A stretch of 35,284 bases of DNA from JBCCSZ01 sp039199225 (lineage in GTDB: Bacteria > Bacteroidota > Bacteroidia > Chitinophagales > Saprospiraceae): assembly GCA_039199225.1 (NCBI GenBank), contig JBCCSZ010000033.1, positions 1 through 35,284 on the forward strand. The letters are read 5' to 3'. A program made the position numbers and the translations under genes. The notes beneath the pieces are model-generated. The model did no database searches, was not told the DNA's origin, and was given only the letters and a program-made list of their open reading frames with translations. This document shows positions 18,101-26,292 of the stretch, one piece after another (the stretch's first letter is position 1; each line of letters opens with the position of its first letter).

Positions 18101-18757
18101 TTTGACGAAACCCTGGAATACACCATTCGCTTTCAAAATACCGGCAACGATACGGCCTTTACCGTTCGCCTGGAAGATCAGTTGGATGCCGACTTGGATT
18201 GGACCACCTTCAAGCCGCTGGCAGCCAGCCATCCCTACCGAGCAGAGATCAACGATGGCGGCCTCCTGATTTTTACATTCGACAACATCCAACTACCCGA
18301 CAGCAACGTCAATGAAGTGGCCAGCCACGGTTTTGTTAAATACACCATCGAACCCTTTGATGGCTTGGCTCCCGGAACGCTCATCGAAAACAGTGCTGCC
18401 ATTTACTTCGACTTCAATCCTCCGATACTCACCAATACGGTTGTCAGCACCCTGACTGATCAATTGGTCCGTACCCGAGAACCCGTCCTATCAAAAAACA
18501 GTCTCATCCGACATTTTAAGATTTACCCAAATCCAACGACTGCTGCTGCTTTTGCGGATATTCAGCTGGCAGCACCCTCCGATTATCTACTGACACTCTG
18601 GAGTCCGATCGGGCAAAGGTTACATCAGATCGGGGGGCAGTCCCAGGGGGAAGTTTTCGATCAGTTGCAGTTGGAAGCTTATCCACCTGGTATGTACTTC
18701 GTACTCCTACAGGTGGGTTCCGAAAGACAAAGTAGAAAGCTGTTGCTGGTCAAATAA
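15185..18757 (+). CDS. Giant FG-GAP/VCBS repeat protein with SdrD-like, DUF7619-type and T9SS sorting domains
   Basis: 1,190 residues. Signal peptide MKYINCLFWLLFSVAASAQ (1-19). Residues about 20-735 hold some 14 FG-GAP-like units, each with a calcium-loop motif of the form DxDxDGDxD (for example DLDGDSDLDIL, DVDLDGDLDVV, DFDKDGDLDLL, DLNGDGYTDIL), often followed by WxENxDGxGxF; they should fold into one or two beta-propellers. About 736-820 is a SdrD-B-like domain (YLDENENGQMDSLESGI). About 825-950 is a CARDB-like beta domain. About 950-1095 (CAYDPNDKLVSPS to AAIYFDFNPPILTNTV) is a DUF7619/DUF11-type domain common before sorting signals. About 1108-1190 (IYPNPTTAAAF...LLLVK) is a type A T9SS domain. 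A large cell-surface or released calcium-binding protein, perhaps adhesive; function unknown. Confidence 0.92.
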   Translation: MKYINCLFWLLFSVAASAQFSQPEFVTNLTRPKEAYAVDLDGDSDLDILSQHDFGKIVWHENIDGQGQFSPEKRITSELVDIYAFDPVDLDQDGDIDLLVRENIGNRFFLYDNLDGKGNFSQRQPLFTTSQTLWFFDCADMDGDGHIDITALIDTSLLIYKGENGIFSGQADTVDLSGRTFYRDGRLADMDGDQDMDIVLMSNVGQEIYWFENSDGQGNFSAEQKIRDTIRSVFHIHMADVDLDGDLDVVHSEEGLDDQIILLRNDGNQLGFTPIELSEEVFLGIRAMALQDINNDQRPDLIFSSFTNNSSQNISQEEVRWLENGEQGWQASQVLYSGQKFSDIEHFVLADFSGDGQSDLLIGQSNPGSYQWGKAVGGSELFASPEEINHPIYGLIDFHVADIDKDGDLDLFSASELDDRIAWYENLDGKGQFGVQKTITRDTDGPIVVETADFDKDGDLDLLVASEIDSTIAWYPNLDGKGQFGSPNIVLADGRTLIRDAIPTDIDRDGDEDILLADGSKREIRWLENVDGKGRFEANASLVNYNHSGTIELKIADLNTDGLPDIVWRASVFERSISWLPNLNGQGSYGAMQSMAYRDFISAHSYDLVDVDNDSDIDVITTAGFGRSERLMLFENTDGQGNFQLKEIFTNGGTNRVIAADFDLDGDIDIQSGFSTWLENIGPGPTYVDRKLDYIFASGRLKMAADLNGDGYTDILSGSTGSFGNSIFWSENFMGRARLIACTYLDENENGQMDSLESGIKNQSLVISPEQLSLWSDQNGKHNYALSAGDYELSLIQDSCWSLTTDSVYNLTIDQQDTTYIAFGLKPKITKSKVTTNLSIPFARCNRVAPAWLEYTNEGTQKEDVLACLEIDTLLTFVTSNPLPDSIDGQFYYWKSNALPPTQSEVIRLDLVIPGVDAFSEKIEMGSRVYTQMNGLYTPTDSVDVSVRLLCAYDPNDKLVSPSRPALGNPTLFDETLEYTIRFQNTGNDTAFTVRLEDQLDADLDWTTFKPLAASHPYRAEINDGGLLIFTFDNIQLPDSNVNEVASHGFVKYTIEPFDGLAPGTLIENSAAIYFDFNPPILTNTVVSTLTDQLVRTREPVLSKNSLIRHFKIYPNPTTAAAFADIQLAAPSDYLLTLWSPIGQRLHQIGGQSQGEVFDQLQLEAYPPGMYFVLLQVGSERQSRKLLLVK

Positions 18758-18926
18758 GAACTGATAATTACAGCATACGACAGGGTTTATTTTATACCTG
18801 GCTCAATGTCCAAGCGGGCTGAAGCTGGGTTTGGCTACCAATAACATATGGCATCTACCCTCTTTAAACTGACTGATTGGCAGGTAAAAATTCACTCAAA
18901 AATCTTTCATTCATCACAACTTAAGT

Positions 18927-18934
18927 TATATTTG
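18927..18934 (+). promoter_or_regulatory. -7 box TATATTTG upstream of the 2,116-residue gene
   Basis: Exact TAnnTTTG match, 68 nt before the ATG at 19003, in the 245-bp gap after the FG-GAP gene. No TTG at the usual -33 distance was seen. The gap holds no ORF and no clear terminator. Confidence 0.45.
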
Positions 18935-19002
18935 TTATCCCAAATTCTGATGTACTCACCTATCGTTTTAGTCAGCAGTAATTAAACAAACGTCCAAAAG
19001 CT

Positions 19003-22000
19003 ATGAACCAGAAATACCTTTGCCTAAAATGGGCCTTCCTTTTCATCGTATTGACCTTACTGTCATTTTCCAACACTTTACAAGCGCAAATGGCAGATGT
19101 GGAACTCCGATTGTCCGCCAATCCTACGACGCTCAGTCTCTATGGCTTTGTAGAGGTGATTGCCACCATTGAAAATAAAGGCCCTGCGGATGCCAACAAC
19201 CTCACGGTCCATGTCCCCATCCCCGCCGGTCAATTGGCCTACACCAGCCAAAGCGAAACGGCCGGAAACTACAATCTGTTTTTCAATGAATGGCGGATCG
19301 GTCAACTGGCCGCTGGTGCGTCGGCTCAGCTCACCCTAACACTCTTTGTGTTACAGGAAAATACCCCCATACAACTATTCAGTGAGTTGACAGCCGCCGA
19401 TGATCCCGACCCAGATTCCACACCTGGAAATGGTACGCCTCCAACACCCAATGAAGACGATGAGGCCCTACTGACCCTGCAGCCTCCGGGCAGTCAAAAC
19501 ACAACTGCTGACTTAGAATTAGCCGTCCGTGCCAGTGCAACTTCCTACTACCCCAGCGATCAAGCCTATTTCCTATTCCAACTGACCAACGAAGGACCGG
19601 ATGCAGCGCAGAATGTCCAAATAAACGCTATGGCTCCTTCTGCTTTGAACATCTTGGCGCCACAAGCAGAACGTGGAACTTTCAATGGTGGCATTTGGAC
19701 CATCGACCGCATAGCAGCGGGCGAAACCCTGGACCTGTTGGTTCCATGTGAAGTGCAAAATACCCAGGCCCCCATCGAATATTTCGCGGAGGTACAACAG
19801 GCTGACAGCCAGGACCCCGATGCCACCGCCGGCAATGGCCGAACCAATACCGAAGACGATGAAGCCCTCGCCCGGCTGACACCCAAAACAGAAGCTCCTG
19901 CGATCGCCTGGCAGTTGACGGATTTTGGCAGCCCGGATGTTAGCTTTGGACAAGCCGTTCAAGCCCTGAGCGATGGTGGCTTCCTGGCCCTCGGATTGCT
20001 AACACCCAACAATGGTGTCAATGGCGAAAAGAGCAATTTCTTACTCATCCGCACCGATAAAAATGGCCAAACGCTTTGGAAGCGCGTCTATGGTACAACC
20101 GAAAATGGAGACATTCCAGTAGACCTGGCCAGTCTACCTGATGGTAATTTCCTGGTCGGAATCAACAAAAATACCACAGACGGCAACCCCAATATCAACA
20201 TTCCCAATGCCACCTTTTGGAAGGTGACCCCCCAAGGCGATGTACTGTGGGAAAGAGAATTACTTGCCCGACAGCGCCTACTAGGCTTCGATGTTTTGTC
20301 GAATGGTCAGTTTGTTGTCGTAGCCGAAGACCGGGCCACCAACAGCAGTCGCATCAGCAAATATACCTCAGATGGTGTGTTCGTCTCCGATGCACTCATC
20401 AGCGGACAGACGGAAGGCGTCGTTGCCATTTCCTCCGACGACATCCTGCTAACTGGCAGCCGCTCGACCAGCAGTGGCTTCTTCCCTTGGATTGCCCGGC
20501 TCAACAGTGATCTGTCGCTACAATGGGAAATAGATAGTGCTTTGGATGGCTTTTTTACCGCCTACGATGCTGCAGAGATGCCTTCGGGTGAGCTACTCAT
20601 TGCAGCCTCCAAGCTCCAGTTGCCGATTCCTCCCGATCCAGTTCGGAATTCGCCACAATTGGATTTTTCCGTACTCAAAATCAGTGCAGATGGCCAATTG
20701 CTTTCGAATCGCGAATTCGGAGGATCAAGAGATGAGTTCCCTGAAGCCCTCCTTGCAACAACCGATGGACATTATGTATTGACGGGCCGGAGCTTCTCCT
20801 CCGATGGCGATGTCAGAGATAATTATGGCGGCAATCGGGAAGACATCTGGTTGGTAAAAGTCAATGCATCACTGGAAATTGTTTGGGAGCAGCATTTCGG
20901 TGGCAGCAATTTCGATGTGGCCTACGACCTGGCCGAAAGCAGCGATGGCGACTTGTCCTTCATTGGCATTACGCGCTCTGTCGACAATGATGTTGAGGAC
21001 AATGATCCGCTCTCCGGATTGTGGCTGGTCAAACTGGGCGATCCAGTCCTACCAATGGCCGATCTCGAAATAGAGATGCGCGCCTTCACTTCTTCCTACA
21101 ATGCCGGCGATCAACACCGCTATGCCCTCCGAGTGTACAACAAAGGTCCGGAGGCAGCCGAAGGCGTCCGAATTGATGCCACACCACCAAGCGCACTGAC
21201 CATTGACAGCAGTAGCCCAGATCAGGGGACCTTCAGCAATGGAATATGGGAGGTCGGTACGGTAGCAGTCGGCGATACCATCGAGCTGGAGTGGCAGGTC
21301 ACCGTCGGCAACGTCGATGTACCCATCGAGTATTTCGCGGAGATTGCAGAAAGCAACAGCGACGATCCCGATGCAACAAGCGGCAATGGCGAGACAGGCA
21401 TCGAAGACGACGAAGCCAAGGTCATCATCACTCCCAAAGTCGATCCTCCGGGCTTTGCCTGGAAGACCCGCTTTGGCATCGATGGCAACTCTGTCAATCT
21501 ACATAAAATCATTGCCCGAGAGGATGGCACCTTCCTATGCCTTGGTTCCTCGGTCGATGGTTCGCCCAATAGCAATCAGGATGTACTGCTCTTGGAGGTT
21601 GATGCAGATGGCGAAGTACTTTCCAGCCAACTTTTTGGTGGCATAGAAGACGAATTCTCCGGACGCATTCTGGCTTTGCCCAACGACGAGTTGCTACTGG
21701 CTGCCACCACCCAATCGCCTGGCTTTTTGAACAATGGTCTCCAGGAAGTAGCGGATATTGTCGTATTCAAAATCGATAAAAGCAAAACCATACTGGAATC
21801 CTTTCACTATGCGTTACCCGGTCCGGACAATCAGGTGGTAGATTGGCGCATGGATGGTCAGGGGAATGTTTATATGCTGACATTTTACAGAACCTTAGCA
21901 ACAGTACCTTTGGTGTATCAATTGTATAAATTCCGGGCGGACAATCTTGTTCCGGAGCTTGTCAAAGAATACCTTTCGCCTTTCAGCTTGAGTGGACTAG

Positions 22001-25000
22001 CCATTAATGAGAACGACCAAATTTTGGTCAGTGGCAACAATGCAGATCAGCAATTCAAAAGTTTTGCAGAATTGTTGAATGCCGACGGAAGTGTTGTATG
22101 GTCAAGGGAATACGAATTGGACCTTCCACTTTTTGTTCAGGACATCGAAAAGGTGCAGGATGGCTTCCTGTTGGGTGGCATCATCAATAAAACTAGGCCG
22201 GTTTATATTGGAAATGGGCTCATTGATTTTGCGACGCTGAAGATCAGCCCAGCGGGTGATTTACTTTGGTTTCGCCACTTGGGTGGGTCTGACGCAGAAG
22301 CGTTGCGAGACATCCTTGTGCAGCCAGATGGTCGGTTTGTCCTAACGGGCTACGCCGGCTCCCTGGATGGAGATGTCACAGTGCGTAACAACAACGCTCG
22401 CAACTCGAACTTCTGGGTGGTGCAGTGCGATGTCAATGGACAAATCATTTGGGAAAAACGAGTCGGAGGCAGCACCTTCGATGAAGGAAACGCTGCCGTG
22501 TTCACAGATGACGATGGCATTGTAGTGGCCGGAGAGGCCCGCTCCAACGATGGTGACCTGTCCGATCAATTACAAGACCAACTGGCGGGCGCCTTTGTCT
22601 TCAAGCTGGGAACACCCCCAGCCCCCGCCCTGGCAGATATCGAACTGAGCTTTACACCCTCCGACATCACTTACGAAAAATTTACCTTCATTCAATTCAC
22701 AGCCCGCATAGAAAATACAGGTGGAACAAGCGCCAGCGGCCTCAAAGTGAAGGTTCCCATCCCAGACGGCCTTCTGGCCTACAACAGCCATTCGCAATCC
22801 AAGGGTCATTACGACGTTTGGCTTGAAGAATGGACCATCGACGAACTGGCTCCGGGCGAAAGTGCTACTCTAAGCCTAAATTTATTTGTCCTCGACATCA
22901 ACGTTCCAGTAAACATCTTTGCCGAACTACTGGAAATGAATGAAGAAGACTTCGACTCTACTCCTGGCAATGGAGATGGACAAAGCGCCCGAGAAGACGA
23001 CGAAGCGGTAGCAACCATTGTTCCCAGAGGCATTGTCCTGGCAGATGAAGCCGATCTCAGCTTGAATATAGATGCCAACACCAGTTCTTTTTATCCCAAC
23101 GAAAACCAAAGTTTCGACCTTTTCCTTTTCAACAACGGACCGGAAACTGCGACCAATATTCAAGTGGATGCTTCTTTGCCCAACGGAACGAGCCTACAAA
23201 ATTCACAAACAAACGAGGGCCTTTTCAACAATGGCATTTGGACCATTCCCGAGCTTCCAGCCGGACAGTCGGCCCTCCTTACGGTTACACTCAACACCTT
23301 GAACAACGCAGGACCCATCGCATATTACACCCAAGTTGTCGGAGCCGATACCCGGGACCCAAATGCAACACCCGGCAATGGCACCAACGGCAACCCGATG
23401 GAAGACGACGAGGCACAGATCACCATCTATCCAAAGGAAACACCGCCCAACCTTCAGTGGCAGTTTGATTTCAGCAATGCTTCCAGAAGCTTTACCGAGG
23501 CGGTCGATGCTTGCCCCACATCGGATGGTGGCTACATAGGCGTTGGCTTTGAAGGCGCTTCGAATGCCTCCTCCTTTGACCTGCTCGTCGTAAAATCCGA
23601 TGCCAATGGCTTGGTCGAGTGGCACAGACTATTGGGAGGGTCCGATTTCGATGCCGCCTTGGCCATTCTAAGATTGCAAGACGACAGCTTCCTCATCGTC
23701 GGAAAAACCACCTCTGACGATGGCGATTTCGGTGTAAATAATGGAGACGACAACCTCGTTCTTCTTCAAATCGATGAAGCCGGCGACTTGGTCGATCAGG
23801 TAATTCTAGCTACAAACTCAAGCGGCGAAGAGACCTTTGTGGATGTCGCCTTGGATGCTTCCGGTGATGTCCTTTTGGCCTACAGTATAATAGAGGGAGG
23901 AACGCAAAAAGCCCGAGTGGCAAAGTTCAGCGGACAAAACCTCACTCCTATTTCCATACGAACTTTATTCCAAGAGGGTGATTTTTTGGCCTTTACGACT
24001 GCTGCTGATGGCGGCTACGTTGGCGTTTCAGCCGATGCCAATCGCCCCTTTGGCTTCAACGTCCAAAAATTTGAGGCCGACGGACGGGCAACTTGGAGAT
24101 TGAACAGTGCGAATGACAATGTGGAGATTGTCGACATTTGCCAATGCCCCGATGGTGGCTACGCACTTGCAACGACCGTCAATGCCAACAACCAACGCTT
24201 CGACATTGTCAGCAATGGCAAAAAAGATATGGGCATCATAAAATTAGACGACCGGGGCCGGATTCAGAACGACTGGCACTTTGGCGGGCCGGAGGATCAG
24301 CAGCCCAGCAGCATTGGATGCGACGCTGATGGTGGCTACTTGCTCGTCGGTTCCTCTGATGGCTTTGGTGGAGACGTTGGCTTGCACAACTACTCTTTAC
24401 CTGCCACTGCTACGGGCTTATGGGCGTTGTCCATCAGAGAGGACGGACGCATCATTTGGGACAAAAAAATCGGGGACGATGCTACCAGCCGAGGGCGCAG
24501 CATTCGGCCTACACCCGACGGTGGTTGGATTCTTTCGGGCATCAACAGCTCTACCGACCCCAATCTGTTCGATGACAATGCACAGTCTCAGTTTTGGATG
24601 GTCAAACTAGAGGGCGATACAATCCCAAGCGTCAACAATCAGATAGACCTAGAGTTGACGGCCTCTTCCGGAGACCCCAACTTTGCGCAATACGGCTACA
24701 TCGATTATATTTTCAACCTTCGCAACCAAGGGGATGTGGCGGCGCAGAACGTGGTTGTGGACGTTCCTTTTCCGGATAATTTCGTCTATGTTTTAGATTC
24801 AACGACTGTCGGCCACTACGATGGCTGGCTGCGCCGTTGGAACGTTGGCACCCTGGAAGCTGGCCAAAGCGCCCGACTCAATCTAAGCTTGTTTGCACTG
24901 CAGGCAGATGGCCCCCGTACGCTCTTTGCACAGGTACTCACTGCCAGTCCAGAAGACGTAGATTCTACACCAGGCAATGATGTAAATGGCATTGCGGACG

Positions 25001-25353
25001 AAGACGATGAGGCGGCCGTTACAGTTTTCCCACTGGCCAGCCTGGTGGGTCGCGCTGGTACTGCCAATCAAGCACTGAGTGCCAAGCACCCCTTGGCCAT
25101 TCGGCACCTCTACCCCGTACCAACGAGCGATGAGTTGTACTTAATCATCGAAAGTCTGGACGATCGATCGACTGTACTGACTGCTTACAACGGCCTGGGC
25201 ATTCCCATTTTGGAAAGGAGCCTTTCGTTGCGCAAGGGCATGAACCGATTCGAGCTGGATGTCCGTGAGCTTCCGAGCGGTATGTACTTTTTGTTGTTGG
25301 ACGAAGCCAATCGACGAAATACAAAGTGGAAGTTTTTGAAGATTGGAGAGTAA
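19003..25353 (+). CDS. Giant mosaic secreted protein: DUF11-like modules alternating with beta-propellers, T9SS sorting domain
   Basis: 2,116 residues. Signal peptide about 1-29 (ends NTLQAQ). Six DUF11-like Ig-fold modules, each ending in a variant of DPDxTPGNG...EDDEA, at about residues 150, 283, 800, 1330, 1466 and 2000. Three seven-blade-like propeller modules lie between them at about 295-683, 812-1205 and 1480-1880, built of units such as DGGYxxxG...SSDGDV...DxWLVKxxxxGxxxWEKxxGGS. Order: DUF11 x2, propeller, DUF11, propeller, DUF11 x2, propeller, DUF11, sorting domain. The C-terminus (about 2030-2116, LYPVPTSDELYLIIE...FLKIGE) is a T9SS type A-like domain in which the usual YPNP is YPVP. 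Role unknown; a surface adhesin or scaffold is plausible. It follows another T9SS giant and is followed by an MBL hydrolase 27 bp downstream. Confidence 0.9.
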   Translation: MNQKYLCLKWAFLFIVLTLLSFSNTLQAQMADVELRLSANPTTLSLYGFVEVIATIENKGPADANNLTVHVPIPAGQLAYTSQSETAGNYNLFFNEWRIGQLAAGASAQLTLTLFVLQENTPIQLFSELTAADDPDPDSTPGNGTPPTPNEDDEALLTLQPPGSQNTTADLELAVRASATSYYPSDQAYFLFQLTNEGPDAAQNVQINAMAPSALNILAPQAERGTFNGGIWTIDRIAAGETLDLLVPCEVQNTQAPIEYFAEVQQADSQDPDATAGNGRTNTEDDEALARLTPKTEAPAIAWQLTDFGSPDVSFGQAVQALSDGGFLALGLLTPNNGVNGEKSNFLLIRTDKNGQTLWKRVYGTTENGDIPVDLASLPDGNFLVGINKNTTDGNPNINIPNATFWKVTPQGDVLWERELLARQRLLGFDVLSNGQFVVVAEDRATNSSRISKYTSDGVFVSDALISGQTEGVVAISSDDILLTGSRSTSSGFFPWIARLNSDLSLQWEIDSALDGFFTAYDAAEMPSGELLIAASKLQLPIPPDPVRNSPQLDFSVLKISADGQLLSNREFGGSRDEFPEALLATTDGHYVLTGRSFSSDGDVRDNYGGNREDIWLVKVNASLEIVWEQHFGGSNFDVAYDLAESSDGDLSFIGITRSVDNDVEDNDPLSGLWLVKLGDPVLPMADLEIEMRAFTSSYNAGDQHRYALRVYNKGPEAAEGVRIDATPPSALTIDSSSPDQGTFSNGIWEVGTVAVGDTIELEWQVTVGNVDVPIEYFAEIAESNSDDPDATSGNGETGIEDDEAKVIITPKVDPPGFAWKTRFGIDGNSVNLHKIIAREDGTFLCLGSSVDGSPNSNQDVLLLEVDADGEVLSSQLFGGIEDEFSGRILALPNDELLLAATTQSPGFLNNGLQEVADIVVFKIDKSKTILESFHYALPGPDNQVVDWRMDGQGNVYMLTFYRTLATVPLVYQLYKFRADNLVPELVKEYLSPFSLSGLAINENDQILVSGNNADQQFKSFAELLNADGSVVWSREYELDLPLFVQDIEKVQDGFLLGGIINKTRPVYIGNGLIDFATLKISPAGDLLWFRHLGGSDAEALRDILVQPDGRFVLTGYAGSLDGDVTVRNNNARNSNFWVVQCDVNGQIIWEKRVGGSTFDEGNAAVFTDDDGIVVAGEARSNDGDLSDQLQDQLAGAFVFKLGTPPAPALADIELSFTPSDITYEKFTFIQFTARIENTGGTSASGLKVKVPIPDGLLAYNSHSQSKGHYDVWLEEWTIDELAPGESATLSLNLFVLDINVPVNIFAELLEMNEEDFDSTPGNGDGQSAREDDEAVATIVPRGIVLADEADLSLNIDANTSSFYPNENQSFDLFLFNNGPETATNIQVDASLPNGTSLQNSQTNEGLFNNGIWTIPELPAGQSALLTVTLNTLNNAGPIAYYTQVVGADTRDPNATPGNGTNGNPMEDDEAQITIYPKETPPNLQWQFDFSNASRSFTEAVDACPTSDGGYIGVGFEGASNASSFDLLVVKSDANGLVEWHRLLGGSDFDAALAILRLQDDSFLIVGKTTSDDGDFGVNNGDDNLVLLQIDEAGDLVDQVILATNSSGEETFVDVALDASGDVLLAYSIIEGGTQKARVAKFSGQNLTPISIRTLFQEGDFLAFTTAADGGYVGVSADANRPFGFNVQKFEADGRATWRLNSANDNVEIVDICQCPDGGYALATTVNANNQRFDIVSNGKKDMGIIKLDDRGRIQNDWHFGGPEDQQPSSIGCDADGGYLLVGSSDGFGGDVGLHNYSLPATATGLWALSIREDGRIIWDKKIGDDATSRGRSIRPTPDGGWILSGINSSTDPNLFDDNAQSQFWMVKLEGDTIPSVNNQIDLELTASSGDPNFAQYGYIDYIFNLRNQGDVAAQNVVVDVPFPDNFVYVLDSTTVGHYDGWLRRWNVGTLEAGQSARLNLSLFALQADGPRTLFAQVLTASPEDVDSTPGNDVNGIADEDDEAAVTVFPLASLVGRAGTANQALSAKHPLAIRHLYPVPTSDELYLIIESLDDRSTVLTAYNGLGIPILERSLSLRKGMNRFELDVRELPSGMYFLLLDEANRRNTKWKFLKIGE

Positions 25354-25380
25354 AGCTGGCGAAGCATAAATCAAAGCAAT

Positions 25381-26199
25381 ATGCATATTCAGCACCAAAG
25401 TGCGGAATTGATCATTTTCGAAAGTGCGCTTTACAGGACGACGAGTAGTTTGATCGTAGGGTGCGAATTTTTGTTGTTGGTCGACCCCAATTGGTTGCCG
25501 ATAGAGGTGGCCTTTATTCAGCGCCAGGTGGCAGCACTTCGGGATGGAAAGCCTTTGTACCTGTTGTTTACGCATGCAGACTACGACCACATCATTGGGT
25601 GGCGGGCTTTTCCGGATGCGCAGGTGATTGTTTCTGAGGCTTTTGAGAACAATCCTGAAAAAGAGAAGCAGTTGCAACTGATCCAGGCATTTGATGCTGA
25701 AAACTACATTTCGCGATCTTATCCCATCGAGTATCCAAAGGGAGACATTGTCATTGATTCAGAGGGGCAGGAAGTTGTGCTGGGAGAAGCGAAACTTCGT
25801 TTCTACTGTGCTGGCAGACATACACCCGAGGGACTGTTTTGTCTGATCGAACCTTATGGCATCTGGGTAGCAGGAGATTATTTGAGCAATGTCGAATTTC
25901 CATTTGTGTATCACTCGACGGCTGCTTATTTTGAAAGTATGCAAAAAGCCCGGTACATCCTTGACCATTTCGAGCTTCAAATGATGATTCCGGGACATGG
26001 TGACGCCACTGCCGATCGCCTGGAAGTGCTGCATCGGATACAAGCATCGGAGGACTACTTGACGGAATTGATTGAGAGCGTCCGACAAAGGGGCCGCTTT
26101 GATTTGGAGAAGTGGCTGGAGCAATACCCCTACCCCGACGGGCTCCGCAAAGCCCAGCAGGAAAATATTGCTTTAATTCAGAAAGAGTTGGGTATATAA
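25381..26199 (+). CDS. MBL-fold metallohydrolase with variant HxDxDH motif
   Basis: 272 residues. Metallo-beta-lactamase fold: FTHADYDHIIGW (63-74) is the metal-binding motif, with H65, D69, H70; the second His of the usual HxHxDH is Asp67. Further ligands are visible at H147 (AGRHTPEG), D166 (VAGDYLS) and H206 (IPGHG). No signal peptide, so probably cytoplasmic. Related enzymes hydrolyse thioesters, lactones or phosphodiesters; the substrate cannot be read here. It starts 27 bp after the stop of the giant T9SS gene on the same strand and has no visible own promoter, so it may be co-transcribed. Downstream is a hairpin shared with the convergent lipoprotein gene. Confidence 0.88.
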   Translation: MHIQHQSAELIIFESALYRTTSSLIVGCEFLLLVDPNWLPIEVAFIQRQVAALRDGKPLYLLFTHADYDHIIGWRAFPDAQVIVSEAFENNPEKEKQLQLIQAFDAENYISRSYPIEYPKGDIVIDSEGQEVVLGEAKLRFYCAGRHTPEGLFCLIEPYGIWVAGDYLSNVEFPFVYHSTAAYFESMQKARYILDHFELQMMIPGHGDATADRLEVLHRIQASEDYLTELIESVRQRGRFDLEKWLEQYPYPDGLRKAQQENIALIQKELGI

Positions 26200-26204
26200 A
26201 AAAC

Positions 26205-26238
26205 AGGCAGTTCGGGTTTTTCAACCAACGAACTGCCT
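26205..26238 (-). terminator. Hairpin between convergent MBL and lipoprotein genes
   Basis: AGGCAGTTCG (26205-26214) pairs with CGAACTGCCT (26229-26238), and inner GGTT/AACC adds 4 bp around a TTTC loop with a 2-nt bulge. On the minus strand the stem is followed by a TGTTTTTT run, so it best fits a terminator for the lipoprotein gene ending at 26293; on the plus strand there is no T run. A second 7-bp hairpin (CTTTAGC 26254-26260 / GCTAAAG 26270-26276) lies between it and that gene. Confidence 0.75.
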
Positions 26239-26292
26239 TGCTCGCAACCAATCCTTTAGCTCTCTAATTGCTAAAGTATCTTTGCTGTATGC

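Noticed and set aside
15185..18757. Repeated DNA words as a CRISPR or tandem-repeat array
   Set aside because: The repeats are in frame and encode FG-GAP calcium loops with varying sequence between them.
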